From: an uncultured Flavobacteriaceae bacterium
GTDB taxonomy: Bacteria > Bacteroidota > Bacteroidia > Flavobacteriales > Flavobacteriaceae
DNA length: 64,000 bases
NCBI GenBank assembly: GCA_937136455.1
Contig: CAKZOO010000113.1
Coordinates: forward strand, 1-64,000
Reading direction: 5' to 3'
The notes beneath the pieces are model-generated. The model was not told where the DNA came from. It saw only the letters and a list, made by a program, of their open reading frames with translations, and made no database searches. Made by a program: the position numbers and the translations under genes. Numbering within the stretch: the stretch's first letter is position 1; every line of letters begins with the position of its first letter. This document shows positions 1 through 8,300 of the stretch, one piece after another.

Positions 1-8
1 CAAGAAAA

Positions 9-28
9 CCGGCCACAAGGACCGGCTT
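9..28. terminator. possible hairpin terminator of an upstream gene
   Basis: CCGGCC at 9-14 pairs with GGaCCGG at 19-25, with a bulged A and an ACAA loop, followed by CTTT. The short A and T runs on either side would allow use in either direction. The gene it would serve lies outside the window. Confidence 0.35.
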
Positions 29-301
29 TCGTGGTGGCTTTCATCGGGGCGCGACCCCTCAGATAACACACGGTTCACGCCTGTAATTTGACCCTTGTCG
101 CGCCCCACATCCAGGGAGACCCACTCAGAAGGAGCTGGGGCATGACGAAAGGTGTCTTCGTGAACGCGTACGAGCGTGAACGTTTTGGCCGGATCGAGCA
201 TGTCTGCGCCCACTGGCGCAGCCGCTGATCCGCGCTGAACGTTAACCCCGCTTCTGGGCCAAGCGATGGCGGTCCAAGAGGCCTGTATGAAATCTGACTG
301 T

Positions 302-328
302 GGCGGCCCTCGGGTCGCCTCTTTTTTT
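302..328 (+). terminator. rho-independent terminator in the GC-rich segment
   Basis: A seven-pair stem, GGCGGCC (302-308) with GGTCGCC (313-319, one G-U pair), has a CTCG loop and is followed by TC and seven Ts. It would end a transcript from the left, before the short gene at 357. Confidence 0.7.
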
Positions 329-356
329 GTCCGATAATCAGGGCTATCTTGTGATC

Positions 357-548
357 ATGGCTGACGACCAGAAGACACAATACGAACGCTTCCAAGAAGC
401 CGCCCGCGCCCTCGGGGCGGACGACGACGCAGATCGGTTCAATGAGAAGCTGGGTAAACTAGTGAAGAAAAAGCCAGACGAGAACAAAAAAAAAAAAAAA
501 AGAAAGAGAAAAAAAAAAAAAAAAAAAAAAACGAGAGAAAAAAAGTAA
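357..548 (+). pseudogene. start of a short alphaproteobacterial-like protein running into poly-lysine
   Basis: From ATG 357 the frame reads MADDQKTQYERF and then a charged stretch (GADDDADRFNEKL). This is the style of a small conserved alphaproteobacterial protein of unknown role, recognised by general resemblance only. About 44 codons look real. After KKPDEN the frame enters the A-rich tract and becomes almost pure lysine until a stop at 546-548. The natural C-terminus is therefore missing and the lysine tail is not credible protein. Best read as a gene cut by the chimeric join. Confidence 0.5.
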
Positions 549-620
549 AAAAAAGGCAAAAAAAAAAAAAGAAAGGAAAAGAAAAAAAGTGTGAGAAAAA
601 AAAGAGAGGAGAAAAAAGAA
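485..620. repeat. A-rich low-complexity tract at a probable chimeric joint
   Basis: About 135 bases are almost all A with scattered G and a few C or T, in runs of up to about 24 As. It lies exactly between the GC-rich segment and AT-rich DNA. It has no regular period and no usable reading frame other than poly-Lys on one strand and poly-Phe on the other. It looks like low-quality or slipped sequence rather than a biological repeat. Confidence 0.75.
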
Positions 621-1000
621 GCTGCTCCAATGTATGAAAATTGGAAAAAGCTTGCAGGAATAAAAAAATACTACTAGAAATATTACCGCAGTTTTTAATA
701 TGTTTTTAATCATATTCAAGATTTTTATATCGTTCAGAACCTTTCTGTATGAGATTAGTAGAACTTTAGTATGGAAAACATGGCATGAATAAAATTTTTG
801 TTTTTTATTCATGTAATCTCAGAGTTATATGCTGTCAAAATTTGTAACCAGTAAGTTACAAATTATTCAACACATACTAAATTTGGTTATGTAAATTGAC
901 TTTATAATGCGGCTAACACTATGTTTCTCTTTCGAGTACAGTAAAAGGGATTAACAATTATAGAGCATTGCTGGTAAAAAATCTCCAAAAAGCCTGAGTC
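621..1000. other. AT-rich stretch without a recognisable gene
   Basis: No convincing frame on either strand. The + strand reads EAAPMYENWKKLAG and then a stop at the left edge, which could be the tail of a lysine-rich protein whose body is lost in the poly-A tract. The rest is AT-rich. The flavobacterial region certainly begins at the stop of the gene ending at 1001. Where the foreign part ends inside this stretch cannot be seen. Confidence 0.5.
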
Positions 1001-1267
1001 TTACTCCCTGTACAAGAAGTAATTATTAACTAAATCAATATAAAATTGTTTCGCTTGATCTACATCCAGTCCTCTCGCCTGAAAAAGCGCATTTGTCTTA
1101 AACGCATTAATGATTGGCTTCTTACTTTTTGGCTTTCTGTAGTCGTTAGTGGCTTTTTTATAATAGGCATAAAGTTTTAAAAGCGTGTCCGCAGGAAAAG
1201 GTTCTTCATGTTTGTTTACCCGATCTACGGCCTCTTGAAATCTTATGTCTAAATCTTTATCGCTCAT
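1001..1267 (-). CDS. acyl-CoA-binding protein
   Basis: An 88-residue protein of the ACBP fold, which holds long-chain acyl-CoA esters in the cytoplasm. Family features seen: FQEAVDRVNK in helix 1, the LYAYYKKAT motif near residues 30-38 that contacts the CoA part, and the following NAFKTNALFQARGL helix with QAKQFYIDLV at the end. The length matches the family (about 85-90). The start overlaps the stop of the upstream fusion gene (TAATG at 1265-1269), so the two are translationally coupled. In Flavobacteriia an ACBP gene commonly follows psd, which fits the decarboxylase tail just upstream. Confidence 0.88.
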   Translation of the reverse strand: MSDKDLDIRFQEAVDRVNKHEEPFPADTLLKLYAYYKKATNDYRKPKSKKPIINAFKTNALFQARGLDVDQAKQFYIDLVNNYFLYRE

Positions 1268-3321
1268 TAGCCTTTTTCAGCAATAACGGTTTCGCCACCA
1301 CTCACTTTTTGATTTAATTTAACCTTTATTTTAGTGTCTAATGGTAAAAATAAATCTACTCTAGAACCAAATTTTATAAAGCCTGAGTCTTGACCTTGAA
1401 TAGCTTTGTTGTTTAATTTGGCATAATTTACAATACGTTTAGCTAGGGCACCGGCTATTTGCCGATGTAAGACCTTACCGTAAGTTTCATTTTCTACAAC
1501 AACAGTGGTACGTTCATTTTCTTCACTCGCTTTTGGGTGCCAAGCCACTAAATATTTACCAGGATGGTATTTGCTGAAAATAACATTGCCACTAATAGGA
1601 TAGCGTGTAACATGCACATTTAATGGTGACATAAAAACGCTTACTTGTAAGCGCTTTTCTTTAAAATATTCTTTTTCAAATACTGCAGAAATCATCCATC
1701 TATTGGATTCATACTTTAAAAAAGGTGTGATTTTCAATTGATTTGCCCTAGTGTTGTAAGCGTATTGAATGGTCTCTCCTTCCTCTTTTAACAGAGGACC
1801 CTCGAGATCGTTGATACCTTTGTCAAAGGGATTCCTGTCCTTGAGATAAAAACCTCCTAATAAATCTTCTGCTCTAGCAAAATTCCTATAGTTTTCATGA
1901 TTTAAAGAGGTGGAAATACTAAAATGCAAATCCTTAAAAAGCTTTGTCTGATAACTTAAAACTGATGCAAATCGATTTTGAAATTCAACATCAGCAACAA
2001 GAGCGTAATGCACAAATTCCGGATGTAACTTATTTGAAGCGTAAAGCTCCTTCCAATTGATTTGTGGATTGTTTAATAAGGCATTTTTAGCCGATTGGGC
2101 AGCGTAAAAATTAGCTCCTAAAAAACTGTTGATGTAATAAGATGGGAGTTTTTTGTAATAAATTGGATCAGGGCTTTCAGCGGTGTCGTAATACAAATAA
2201 GTTTTTTTAGTGGAGCCATTTTGAGCCATGATCGTTGCTTTTAAATTGCTGTAAACTGTGTATAATTGGTGAGTCAACAGCAGCGTCTCATAGTGAAATG
2301 AACTGGTCTTTGCTGATCGAACATCAGTTCCCATATAGCCCCAATTTGGATTGTAATCTCTTCCCAACAAATCAACAACTTCCTTTGAAAGAGCCGATGA
2401 TCTAGCACTTTCTCTATAGGTCTTAAAAAAATGAAGGCTCGTGAGATGTTTTTCATTCCATTGCTTTGCAAGATGAGCTGTATAGGAATAAGCCTGATAA
2501 GGAGTTCCAATCTTATACCCTCTAGAACCCAATCGAAGGGATCCTCCTAAGCCATATCTAAACGATTCTGAAGGCTGATCGATCATACTGAACAACCATC
2601 TCCCCTGATACGATTTATCGCTGATAGAACTGCTGAATCGTTTTGCTTGACGCATTAAAAAAGGATTGAGGTCAATGGATGTGACACCCAATCCTTTTGA
2701 TGCGATGTTATGATTAAACTCTAAAGGTTGAGTTTGCTCTTGATTTCTAAAAAAGTCATTGAGTCCTCCCCATTGTCCCCACTTAGCACTTCCATCATCA
2801 AGATTATTAAACTCCAAACCGTTTATTTGAACCTTTCTTGATGAAGTTTTAAGTCCTCTTCTATTAAAGAATGAACTCCCCCAATCAAAAGCAGCCTTAC
2901 GATCAAATACATCTCTACCACTATTTAAGTAAGAACTTTGAGAGTCATCAACTCCATCAAAAAACGACTCTAAGTTTTCATTAAATAAAGAGGTGAGATC
3001 ATAATCGATTGGATTACTCTTCATATAGATCGTATCCAAAACAAGGGGAAGTTCATTCAAAACAAGCTCTTTTGTAAGATGCTCATAACGTTCTCTGTAA
3101 AATTGAAGTTGATAGTTGCCGTTTATCGGCAATCGCAATGTGGCGATTCCTTTATGGTTAGTTTTGACTAATAGCTTTAAAGAATCCTCAACCACCACTA
3201 CATCTGATAGTGGATGCTTGTTGAGCTGATCTAAAACTAGAAATTCTAATCGTACTTTCTTTGTCTCTTGAGCTGATAAACTCATACAACACAACCATAT
3301 AACAGCAACTACCTTCTTCAT
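1267..3321 (-). CDS. in-frame fusion: TonB-receptor-like protein joined to the C-terminal part of phosphatidylserine decarboxylase
   Basis: A 684-residue open frame made of two unrelated parts. Residues 1-17 are a signal peptide, about 20-100 a carboxypeptidase-regulatory-like domain, and about 105-545 plug and beta-barrel sequence (for example YNPNWGYMG) like flavobacterial TonB-dependent receptors. From about residue 550 it is phosphatidylserine decarboxylase: SVFMSPLNVHVTRYP with the active-site His, YHPGKYLVAWHPK, and FIKFGSRVDLFLP with the Gly-Ser self-cleavage site near 652-653. A normal Bacteroidetes enzyme has about 85 more N-terminal residues, including the membrane anchor and the PVDG-type Asp. 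The barrel also lacks its C-terminal half. The likely cause is a deletion or misjoin near 1670-1690. Neither half is expected to work. Confidence 0.8.
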   Translation of the reverse strand: MKKVVAVIWLCCMSLSAQETKKVRLEFLVLDQLNKHPLSDVVVVEDSLKLLVKTNHKGIATLRLPINGNYQLQFYRERYEHLTKELVLNELPLVLDTIYMKSNPIDYDLTSLFNENLESFFDGVDDSQSSYLNSGRDVFDRKAAFDWGSSFFNRRGLKTSSRKVQINGLEFNNLDDGSAKWGQWGGLNDFFRNQEQTQPLEFNHNIASKGLGVTSIDLNPFLMRQAKRFSSSISDKSYQGRWLFSMIDQPSESFRYGLGGSLRLGSRGYKIGTPYQAYSYTAHLAKQWNEKHLTSLHFFKTYRESARSSALSKEVVDLLGRDYNPNWGYMGTDVRSAKTSSFHYETLLLTHQLYTVYSNLKATIMAQNGSTKKTYLYYDTAESPDPIYYKKLPSYYINSFLGANFYAAQSAKNALLNNPQINWKELYASNKLHPEFVHYALVADVEFQNRFASVLSYQTKLFKDLHFSISTSLNHENYRNFARAEDLLGGFYLKDRNPFDKGINDLEGPLLKEEGETIQYAYNTRANQLKITPFLKYESNRWMISAVFEKEYFKEKRLQVSVFMSPLNVHVTRYPISGNVIFSKYHPGKYLVAWHPKASEENERTTVVVENETYGKVLHRQIAGALAKRIVNYAKLNNKAIQGQDSGFIKFGSRVDLFLPLDTKIKVKLNQKVSGGETVIAEKG

Positions 3322-3366
3322 CTCTCTAATTCATATCGTAAAAGTAAAATCATAATGTGAAAAAAA

Positions 3367-4413
3367 ATGAAGAAGTCGATGAATGACCTGTTTATTAAGT
3401 TAAGCGTCTTTTTAGTTTTAAGCGTTCAGAGTTTAACCGCTCAAGAATCTATAGAACTCATTAGCGTTGCCTTTTGGAATGTTGAAAATTTGTTCGATAC
3501 AGTAAACGATACATTAGTTATCGATAATGAGCGGACTCCTGAGGGAATTTATAAGTGGACTGAAAAACGTTTTAATAAGAAATTAAGGAATTTGGCAACT
3601 GTAATTCAACAGATGGATGAGCTACAAAAAAAGATGCCAGACATATTGGGCTTATGTGAGGTAGAAAATTTAGAAGTTGTTCAACAACTCAATCAAGTCC
3701 TCAAGAATAGTCCCTATCAAATTATACATAGGGACTCACCAGATCGAAGGGGAATTGATGTTTGTATGCTTTACAATGCAAATAAGGTATACATTCAAAA
3801 CTTTCAGTATCGATCCTTAAAGCTATACGATCAAGATCAACGAAGAATCTTTACAAGAGACCAGCTTGTTGTAGAAACTATAATATCTGGAAGCAAGTTA
3901 TATTTTGTAATCAATCATTGGCCTTCAAGATCTGGTGGTGAACAAAAATCAAAACCTTTTAGAATAAAAGCAGCTGAACTCAATTTAAAACTGATTGATT
4001 CAATAAGAAAAGTAGAACCTAATGCTGCTCTAATAGCCATGGGGGATTTTAATGACAATCCCGATTCAGATACTTTTATTAGAGCTCTAAAAACATCAAA
4101 TTCTAAACATTTGACCTCAAAAACGAAGCTGTATAATCCTATGGAAGAACTCTATAAAAAAGGAGTAGGGAGCTTAGCCTACCGAGGACAGTGGAATCTA
4201 TTTGATCAGTTTTATTTTACTGATAATTTGAATTGGAACTTTCCTTTTCAATATTATAAAGCCGTTGTATATAAACCCAAGAAAATGGTAACAAAATCAG
4301 GGCCCTATAGGGGCTATCCCATAAGGTCCTATACTGGAACAACCTATTTGGGTGGCTACTCAGATCATTATCCAATATTGATGTATTTGTATAAAAAAAG
4401 GGAACCTTATTAG
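3367..4413 (+). CDS. secreted endonuclease/exonuclease/phosphatase family protein
   Basis: A 348-residue protein with an N-terminal signal peptide ending near LTAQ. The rest is the EEP (DNase I-like) fold: VAFWNVENLFD (first metal-binding Asn), LCEVEN (catalytic Glu), RGIDVCMLYN, VINHWPSRSGG, GDFNDNPDS (Asp/Asn pair) and the C-terminal GYSDHYP (Asp-His). All catalytic positions of a metal-dependent phosphoesterase are present. The substrate could be extracellular DNA or another phosphodiester; the sequence does not tell. It is divergent from the receptor-like gene, with only 45 bases between starts. Confidence 0.85.
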   Translation: MKKSMNDLFIKLSVFLVLSVQSLTAQESIELISVAFWNVENLFDTVNDTLVIDNERTPEGIYKWTEKRFNKKLRNLATVIQQMDELQKKMPDILGLCEVENLEVVQQLNQVLKNSPYQIIHRDSPDRRGIDVCMLYNANKVYIQNFQYRSLKLYDQDQRRIFTRDQLVVETIISGSKLYFVINHWPSRSGGEQKSKPFRIKAAELNLKLIDSIRKVEPNAALIAMGDFNDNPDSDTFIRALKTSNSKHLTSKTKLYNPMEELYKKGVGSLAYRGQWNLFDQFYFTDNLNWNFPFQYYKAVVYKPKKMVTKSGPYRGYPIRSYTGTTYLGGYSDHYPILMYLYKKREPY

Positions 4414-4421
4414 ATTCCCTT
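4393..4421 (-). terminator. terminator of the adhesin-porP operon
   Basis: On the minus strand AAGGGAA (4421-4415) pairs with TTCCCTT (4404-4398) across a ten-base loop and runs into a T tract (plus-strand As 4393-4397). It lies 22 bases beyond the porP stop, inside the end of the convergent EEP gene. Confidence 0.6.
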
Positions 4422-4443
4422 CATTTCGTTTATTTGAACGTTC

Positions 4444-5325
4444 TTAATCCAATTTGTACTTGATCATCAGTTCATGTGAGTTCGATCTCAAGGCTACTGA
4501 TGAACCACGTTGTCCCATCTCGTATCCATATCCAATATCCAATCGCTCCAGTCCTGTGAATAGAATCAAGCCTGCGATATAGTTATTGTTACTGATTCCG
4601 GTCCCTACCGTTACTTGATCATTGAAGTTAAAGTTCGCAAAGGCCGTTACTAAATTCGGGGCACCACTCACAAAGCGATATATCAACGAAGGCTCAAATT
4701 GAATCTGTGTACCCAAATCCAATCGCGCTCCTGTGGTCATGTAAAAATTAGGACGGTCTGTTGCAGTTACCGCTATCCCATTCACCTCTTTATAACGCTT
4801 GGTGTTCAAAACACTAGGCGCTGAGATCCCAAAGAACACATGCTCCGATTCAAGATATGCTCCTACTCCTAGCAACGGATTCATATAGTTATTCACAGCA
4901 CTCAATGCGGCATTAGGCTCATTGGTGATACGATTCAACCCTTCGATATCCAAAGCATTGTAGAGCGCTCCTCCTTTAATCCCTAAGTGAAGAAAAGTCG
5001 ACGTCCCTAATTGTACCTGATACGAATAATCTACCGATACAATCCCTTGGTTCTCGATATAAACACGATCACTTAAAAATGAAAATCCCCATGAGGCATT
5101 GTTGCGTATACCCGTGTTGTAGACCATCGTCGTCGAACGTGGAGCATTCGCAACACCACTCCACGCAGTGGAGTAATTCATCGCTAAGTACTCCCCCTGT
5201 GATCCAGAATAAGCCGGATTGAGAATCGACATATTCTGTTGGTAAAACAAATAGTTCGGTTGTTGTTGGGCCTGAACCGTCAAACCGGTTAAGACTAGGG
5301 TCATCAGTAATACTATATATTTCAT
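4444..5325 (-). CDS. PorP/SprF family T9SS outer-membrane protein
   Basis: A 293-residue protein with a signal peptide (cut near VQAQ) and the family signature QQNMSILNPAYSGSQ just after it, followed by alternating beta strands of a porin-like barrel ending in MIKYKLD. PorP/SprF proteins help secrete or hold large T9SS type B cargo at the outer membrane; SprF is needed for SprB in Flavobacterium johnsoniae. It lies 27 bases after the giant adhesin on the same strand, so they form an operon and this is probably that adhesin's partner. A second family member is at 19903-20823. Confidence 0.9.
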   Translation of the reverse strand: MKYIVLLMTLVLTGLTVQAQQQPNYLFYQQNMSILNPAYSGSQGEYLAMNYSTAWSGVANAPRSTTMVYNTGIRNNASWGFSFLSDRVYIENQGIVSVDYSYQVQLGTSTFLHLGIKGGALYNALDIEGLNRITNEPNAALSAVNNYMNPLLGVGAYLESEHVFFGISAPSVLNTKRYKEVNGIAVTATDRPNFYMTTGARLDLGTQIQFEPSLIYRFVSGAPNLVTAFANFNFNDQVTVGTGISNNNYIAGLILFTGLERLDIGYGYEMGQRGSSVALRSNSHELMIKYKLD

Positions 5326-5352
5326 AACTGTTGGATTAAATTCTTTTAATAA

Positions 5353-8300
5353 TTAGTAGGCAATGTATAACCATCCTGTTAAGGTCTCTCTTGTATCATA
5401 AAGATACACCTTGTAGAGATACGATCCTGCTGGAACTCTTCGTGTCGTCCCTTTGTAGGTTCCATCCCAACTGTTATCGTAGTTCTCTGTTGCAAACACT
5501 TCTACTCCATTGGTGTTATATACTGCCACCTTGTTCAATGGATGTAAGTTGATGTTGGTAATCTTCCAGGTTGACTCCACTCCATTCGTATTTGGGGTGA
5601 GAACTCCTGATACCTCCAAACGACTATCGTCAAATCCATCATTGTAAAGATCATTATCCACGTTATTACCGATACCATCGCCATCCGTATCTGCTGATTC
5701 GTTTGGATCTAATGGGAACGCATCTAAGGCATCAATCACTCCGTCGTTATCATCATCCGCATCAACATTGTCTCCAATTCCATCATTGTCATTATCCGCG
5801 CTTTCAAATGGATTTAATGGGAATAAGTCCGATTCGTTATCCACACCATCACCATCGATATCAGCATCGATACAATCTGCGATTCCATCATCGTCATAAT
5901 CACCTGGCTGTGACTCAATTCTTAGTGGGTTCGCGTTACAGCTTACCTCAACAGCATCTGTAAAGCCATCGTTATCATCATCACTATCAGTCATGTTAGG
6001 AATACCATCTCCGTCCGTGTCTAAGTACACAAAGGTGTTTGGATCCACACTGATCGTTGCAATCGTTGGCTCATAATTATCCTCCGCATCTAAGTGGTTA
6101 GGAATGCCATCACCATCCGAATCAAATTCAGTTGGGTTTTGCGTATTGCTAAATGATAGCTCTAAAGCAGTAATCACGCCATCGCCGTCATCATCACTAT
6201 CTAAATAGTCTGGCGTACCATCGCCATCCGTATCCACTGAAGTTTCAACTATGGTATCAATACCATCATTATCATCATCACTGTCTAAGTAGTTAGGTAT
6301 AGAATCTTGATCCGAGTCGATCACTGAGTACTCTCCTGTTGAACTATTTAACAACAACTCATCAATCGTATTCACTCCATCACCATCATCATCAGCATCC
6401 ATATAGTTTAAGATACCATCGCCATCCGTATCGAATGCATACAAAATAGAGGTTCTTGAACCTGAATTGGCAGGTGTTGATGATACTTCCTGTCCGTTTG
6501 GAACACCATCATTATCACAGTCTAAAGAATCCCAGTAAGTCATTCCAACTGATTCTGTTTGGTGCTCAACGATTAATGAACAAGGATTTAATGGATTCGT
6601 TTTATCAGTTACTTCCGTAGCATCAATCACACCATCGTTATCCGTGTCCACGAGTAATGGATTGGTGTTGAGTTCTGCTTCCTCCGTGTCTGTAAGTCCG
6701 TCATTATCATCATCTGTATCAGCGTTGTTTCCAGTACCGTCTCCGTCCGTATCAACTGTTTCAGTAGCGTCTAGTGGAAATGCATCATTCACGTCTAATG
6801 CACCATCACCATCATCGTCCGTATCGGCATTGTTTCCAGTACCATCTCCATCCGTATCTACTGTTTCAGTAGCGTCTAATGGGAACGCATCATTTACATC
6901 TAACACACCATCACCATCATCGTCTGTATCGGCGTTGTTTCCAGTACCGTCTCCATCCGTATCAACTGTTTCATTAGCATCTAATGGGAACGCATCATTT
7001 ACATCTAACACGCCATCATTGTCATCGTCCGTATCGTACTCATCATTGGTGCCATCGCCATCAAGGTCGGTACCATTGTCATTGGTCCCATCTCCGTCAG
7101 GATCTACATCGGCATCATTTAAGATCCCATCACCATCAATATCAGGATCATTGGCATCGTTGATCCCATCACCATCGGTATCTGGTCCATTATCAATGGT
7201 TCCATCTCCATCCTGATCCGCATCCGAAGCATTTGGAATGCCGTCTCCATCAATATCAGGATCCGTACTATCTCCTATGCCGTCACCATCCGTGTCTTTC
7301 GACTCATTGGCATCATTCGGGAAGGCATCTTCGTTGTCTCCAACACCGTCACCATCCGTATCCGTATCTTCATCTGGATCTAATGGGAATGCATCTTCTG
7401 TATCTGGTGTACCGTCTCCGTCGTCATCTGAATCACAATTATTTGGCAACCCATCGCTATCGGTATCAATATCATTATTTTCAACTGTTACCTGTGCTGT
7501 ACCAGTTGCTGAATTACCATCATTATCAGTTACAGTTAATGTAACCGTTACCACTGAACCTGCATCATCACAATCGAACGTTGAAATATCTAAGGTCATA
7601 CTAGCTATTCCAGAATCCCCATCTGTTGATCCATTATCAATTTGAGAAGCTTGAATCGAAGCTTGACCATTAGCATCCAATGCAACTGTTATGTTTTGTG
7701 TTACAACTGTTGGAGGTGTAGAATCGCCTTGATTTTCAACAACCGTTAAAGTGAACTCTTTTGTGAAGCTCTTCCCTGATGCATCAACCGATTTTACATT
7801 AATCAAGTAAGATGTTTTAATCGATCTATTGAAAACAATCGCTGTTTTTAATTGATTATTTGATATTGTAAATGCAGCGTTATCTGGATGATTATTCTGT
7901 GGATCAACTAATGAATAGGTGAACGTATCACCATCAGTCGTGTCTGATGTCGTAAACGATCCAATAACAGTTCCGACAGGATTACTCTCCTCAACAGAAG
8001 CGCTACTTAAACTAATATCTGTAGGCCCTCCAACAATATTAAGTTTATGAGTTACACTAGCTGAATAGGTGTCATCAAATTCGTCGGTAGATGCATTGGA
8101 ACCATCTCCATATTCAATCACATATCCACCGGCCTGACCAGAGTTATTTTCATACAAATCATTCCACTTTGATCCGCCATTCCATTTAGCAACTGCATGG
8201 TGCTCACCACTCGATCCATAAGCATTATTTGGCTCACTCGTATCCCAATTCGTGTAAAAACCATCAACAGCTGCTCCACCTGAAGGAGAGTATCTAGAGG

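Larger units (their letters stand above)
1..484. other. GC-rich foreign segment, alphaproteobacterial in style
   Basis: Base composition and codon use (GCC, CGC, GAC, GGG) differ sharply from the AT-rich remainder of the window. The segment holds a hairpin near its left edge, a strong U-tailed terminator at 302-328, and the start of a short alphaproteobacterial-looking protein at 357. A 28-codon frame at 142-228, preceded by a GGAG box, could be a small gene, but I do not recognise it. The segment ends in an A-rich tract and no flavobacterial gene crosses it. I infer a contaminant or chimeric piece; recent transfer is the less likely alternative. Confidence 0.75.

Noticed and set aside
62..300. 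tRNA or structured RNA in the GC-rich segment
   Set aside because: No cloverleaf or conserved RNA motif could be drawn; only a weak 28-codon frame was seen.
300..548. 82-codon poly-lysine protein
   Set aside because: Only the first ~44 codons from ATG 357 look like protein; the tail is the A-rich tract.
6691..7005. Regular repeats that could be mistaken for CRISPR
   Set aside because: The 105-base units are coding, in frame and contiguous, with no unique spacers.
6644..7645. Long plus-strand open frames rich in Ser, Pro and His inside the adhesin
   Set aside because: They are mirror frames of the Asp/Gly-rich calcium repeats; the minus strand has a continuous frame with known domains.
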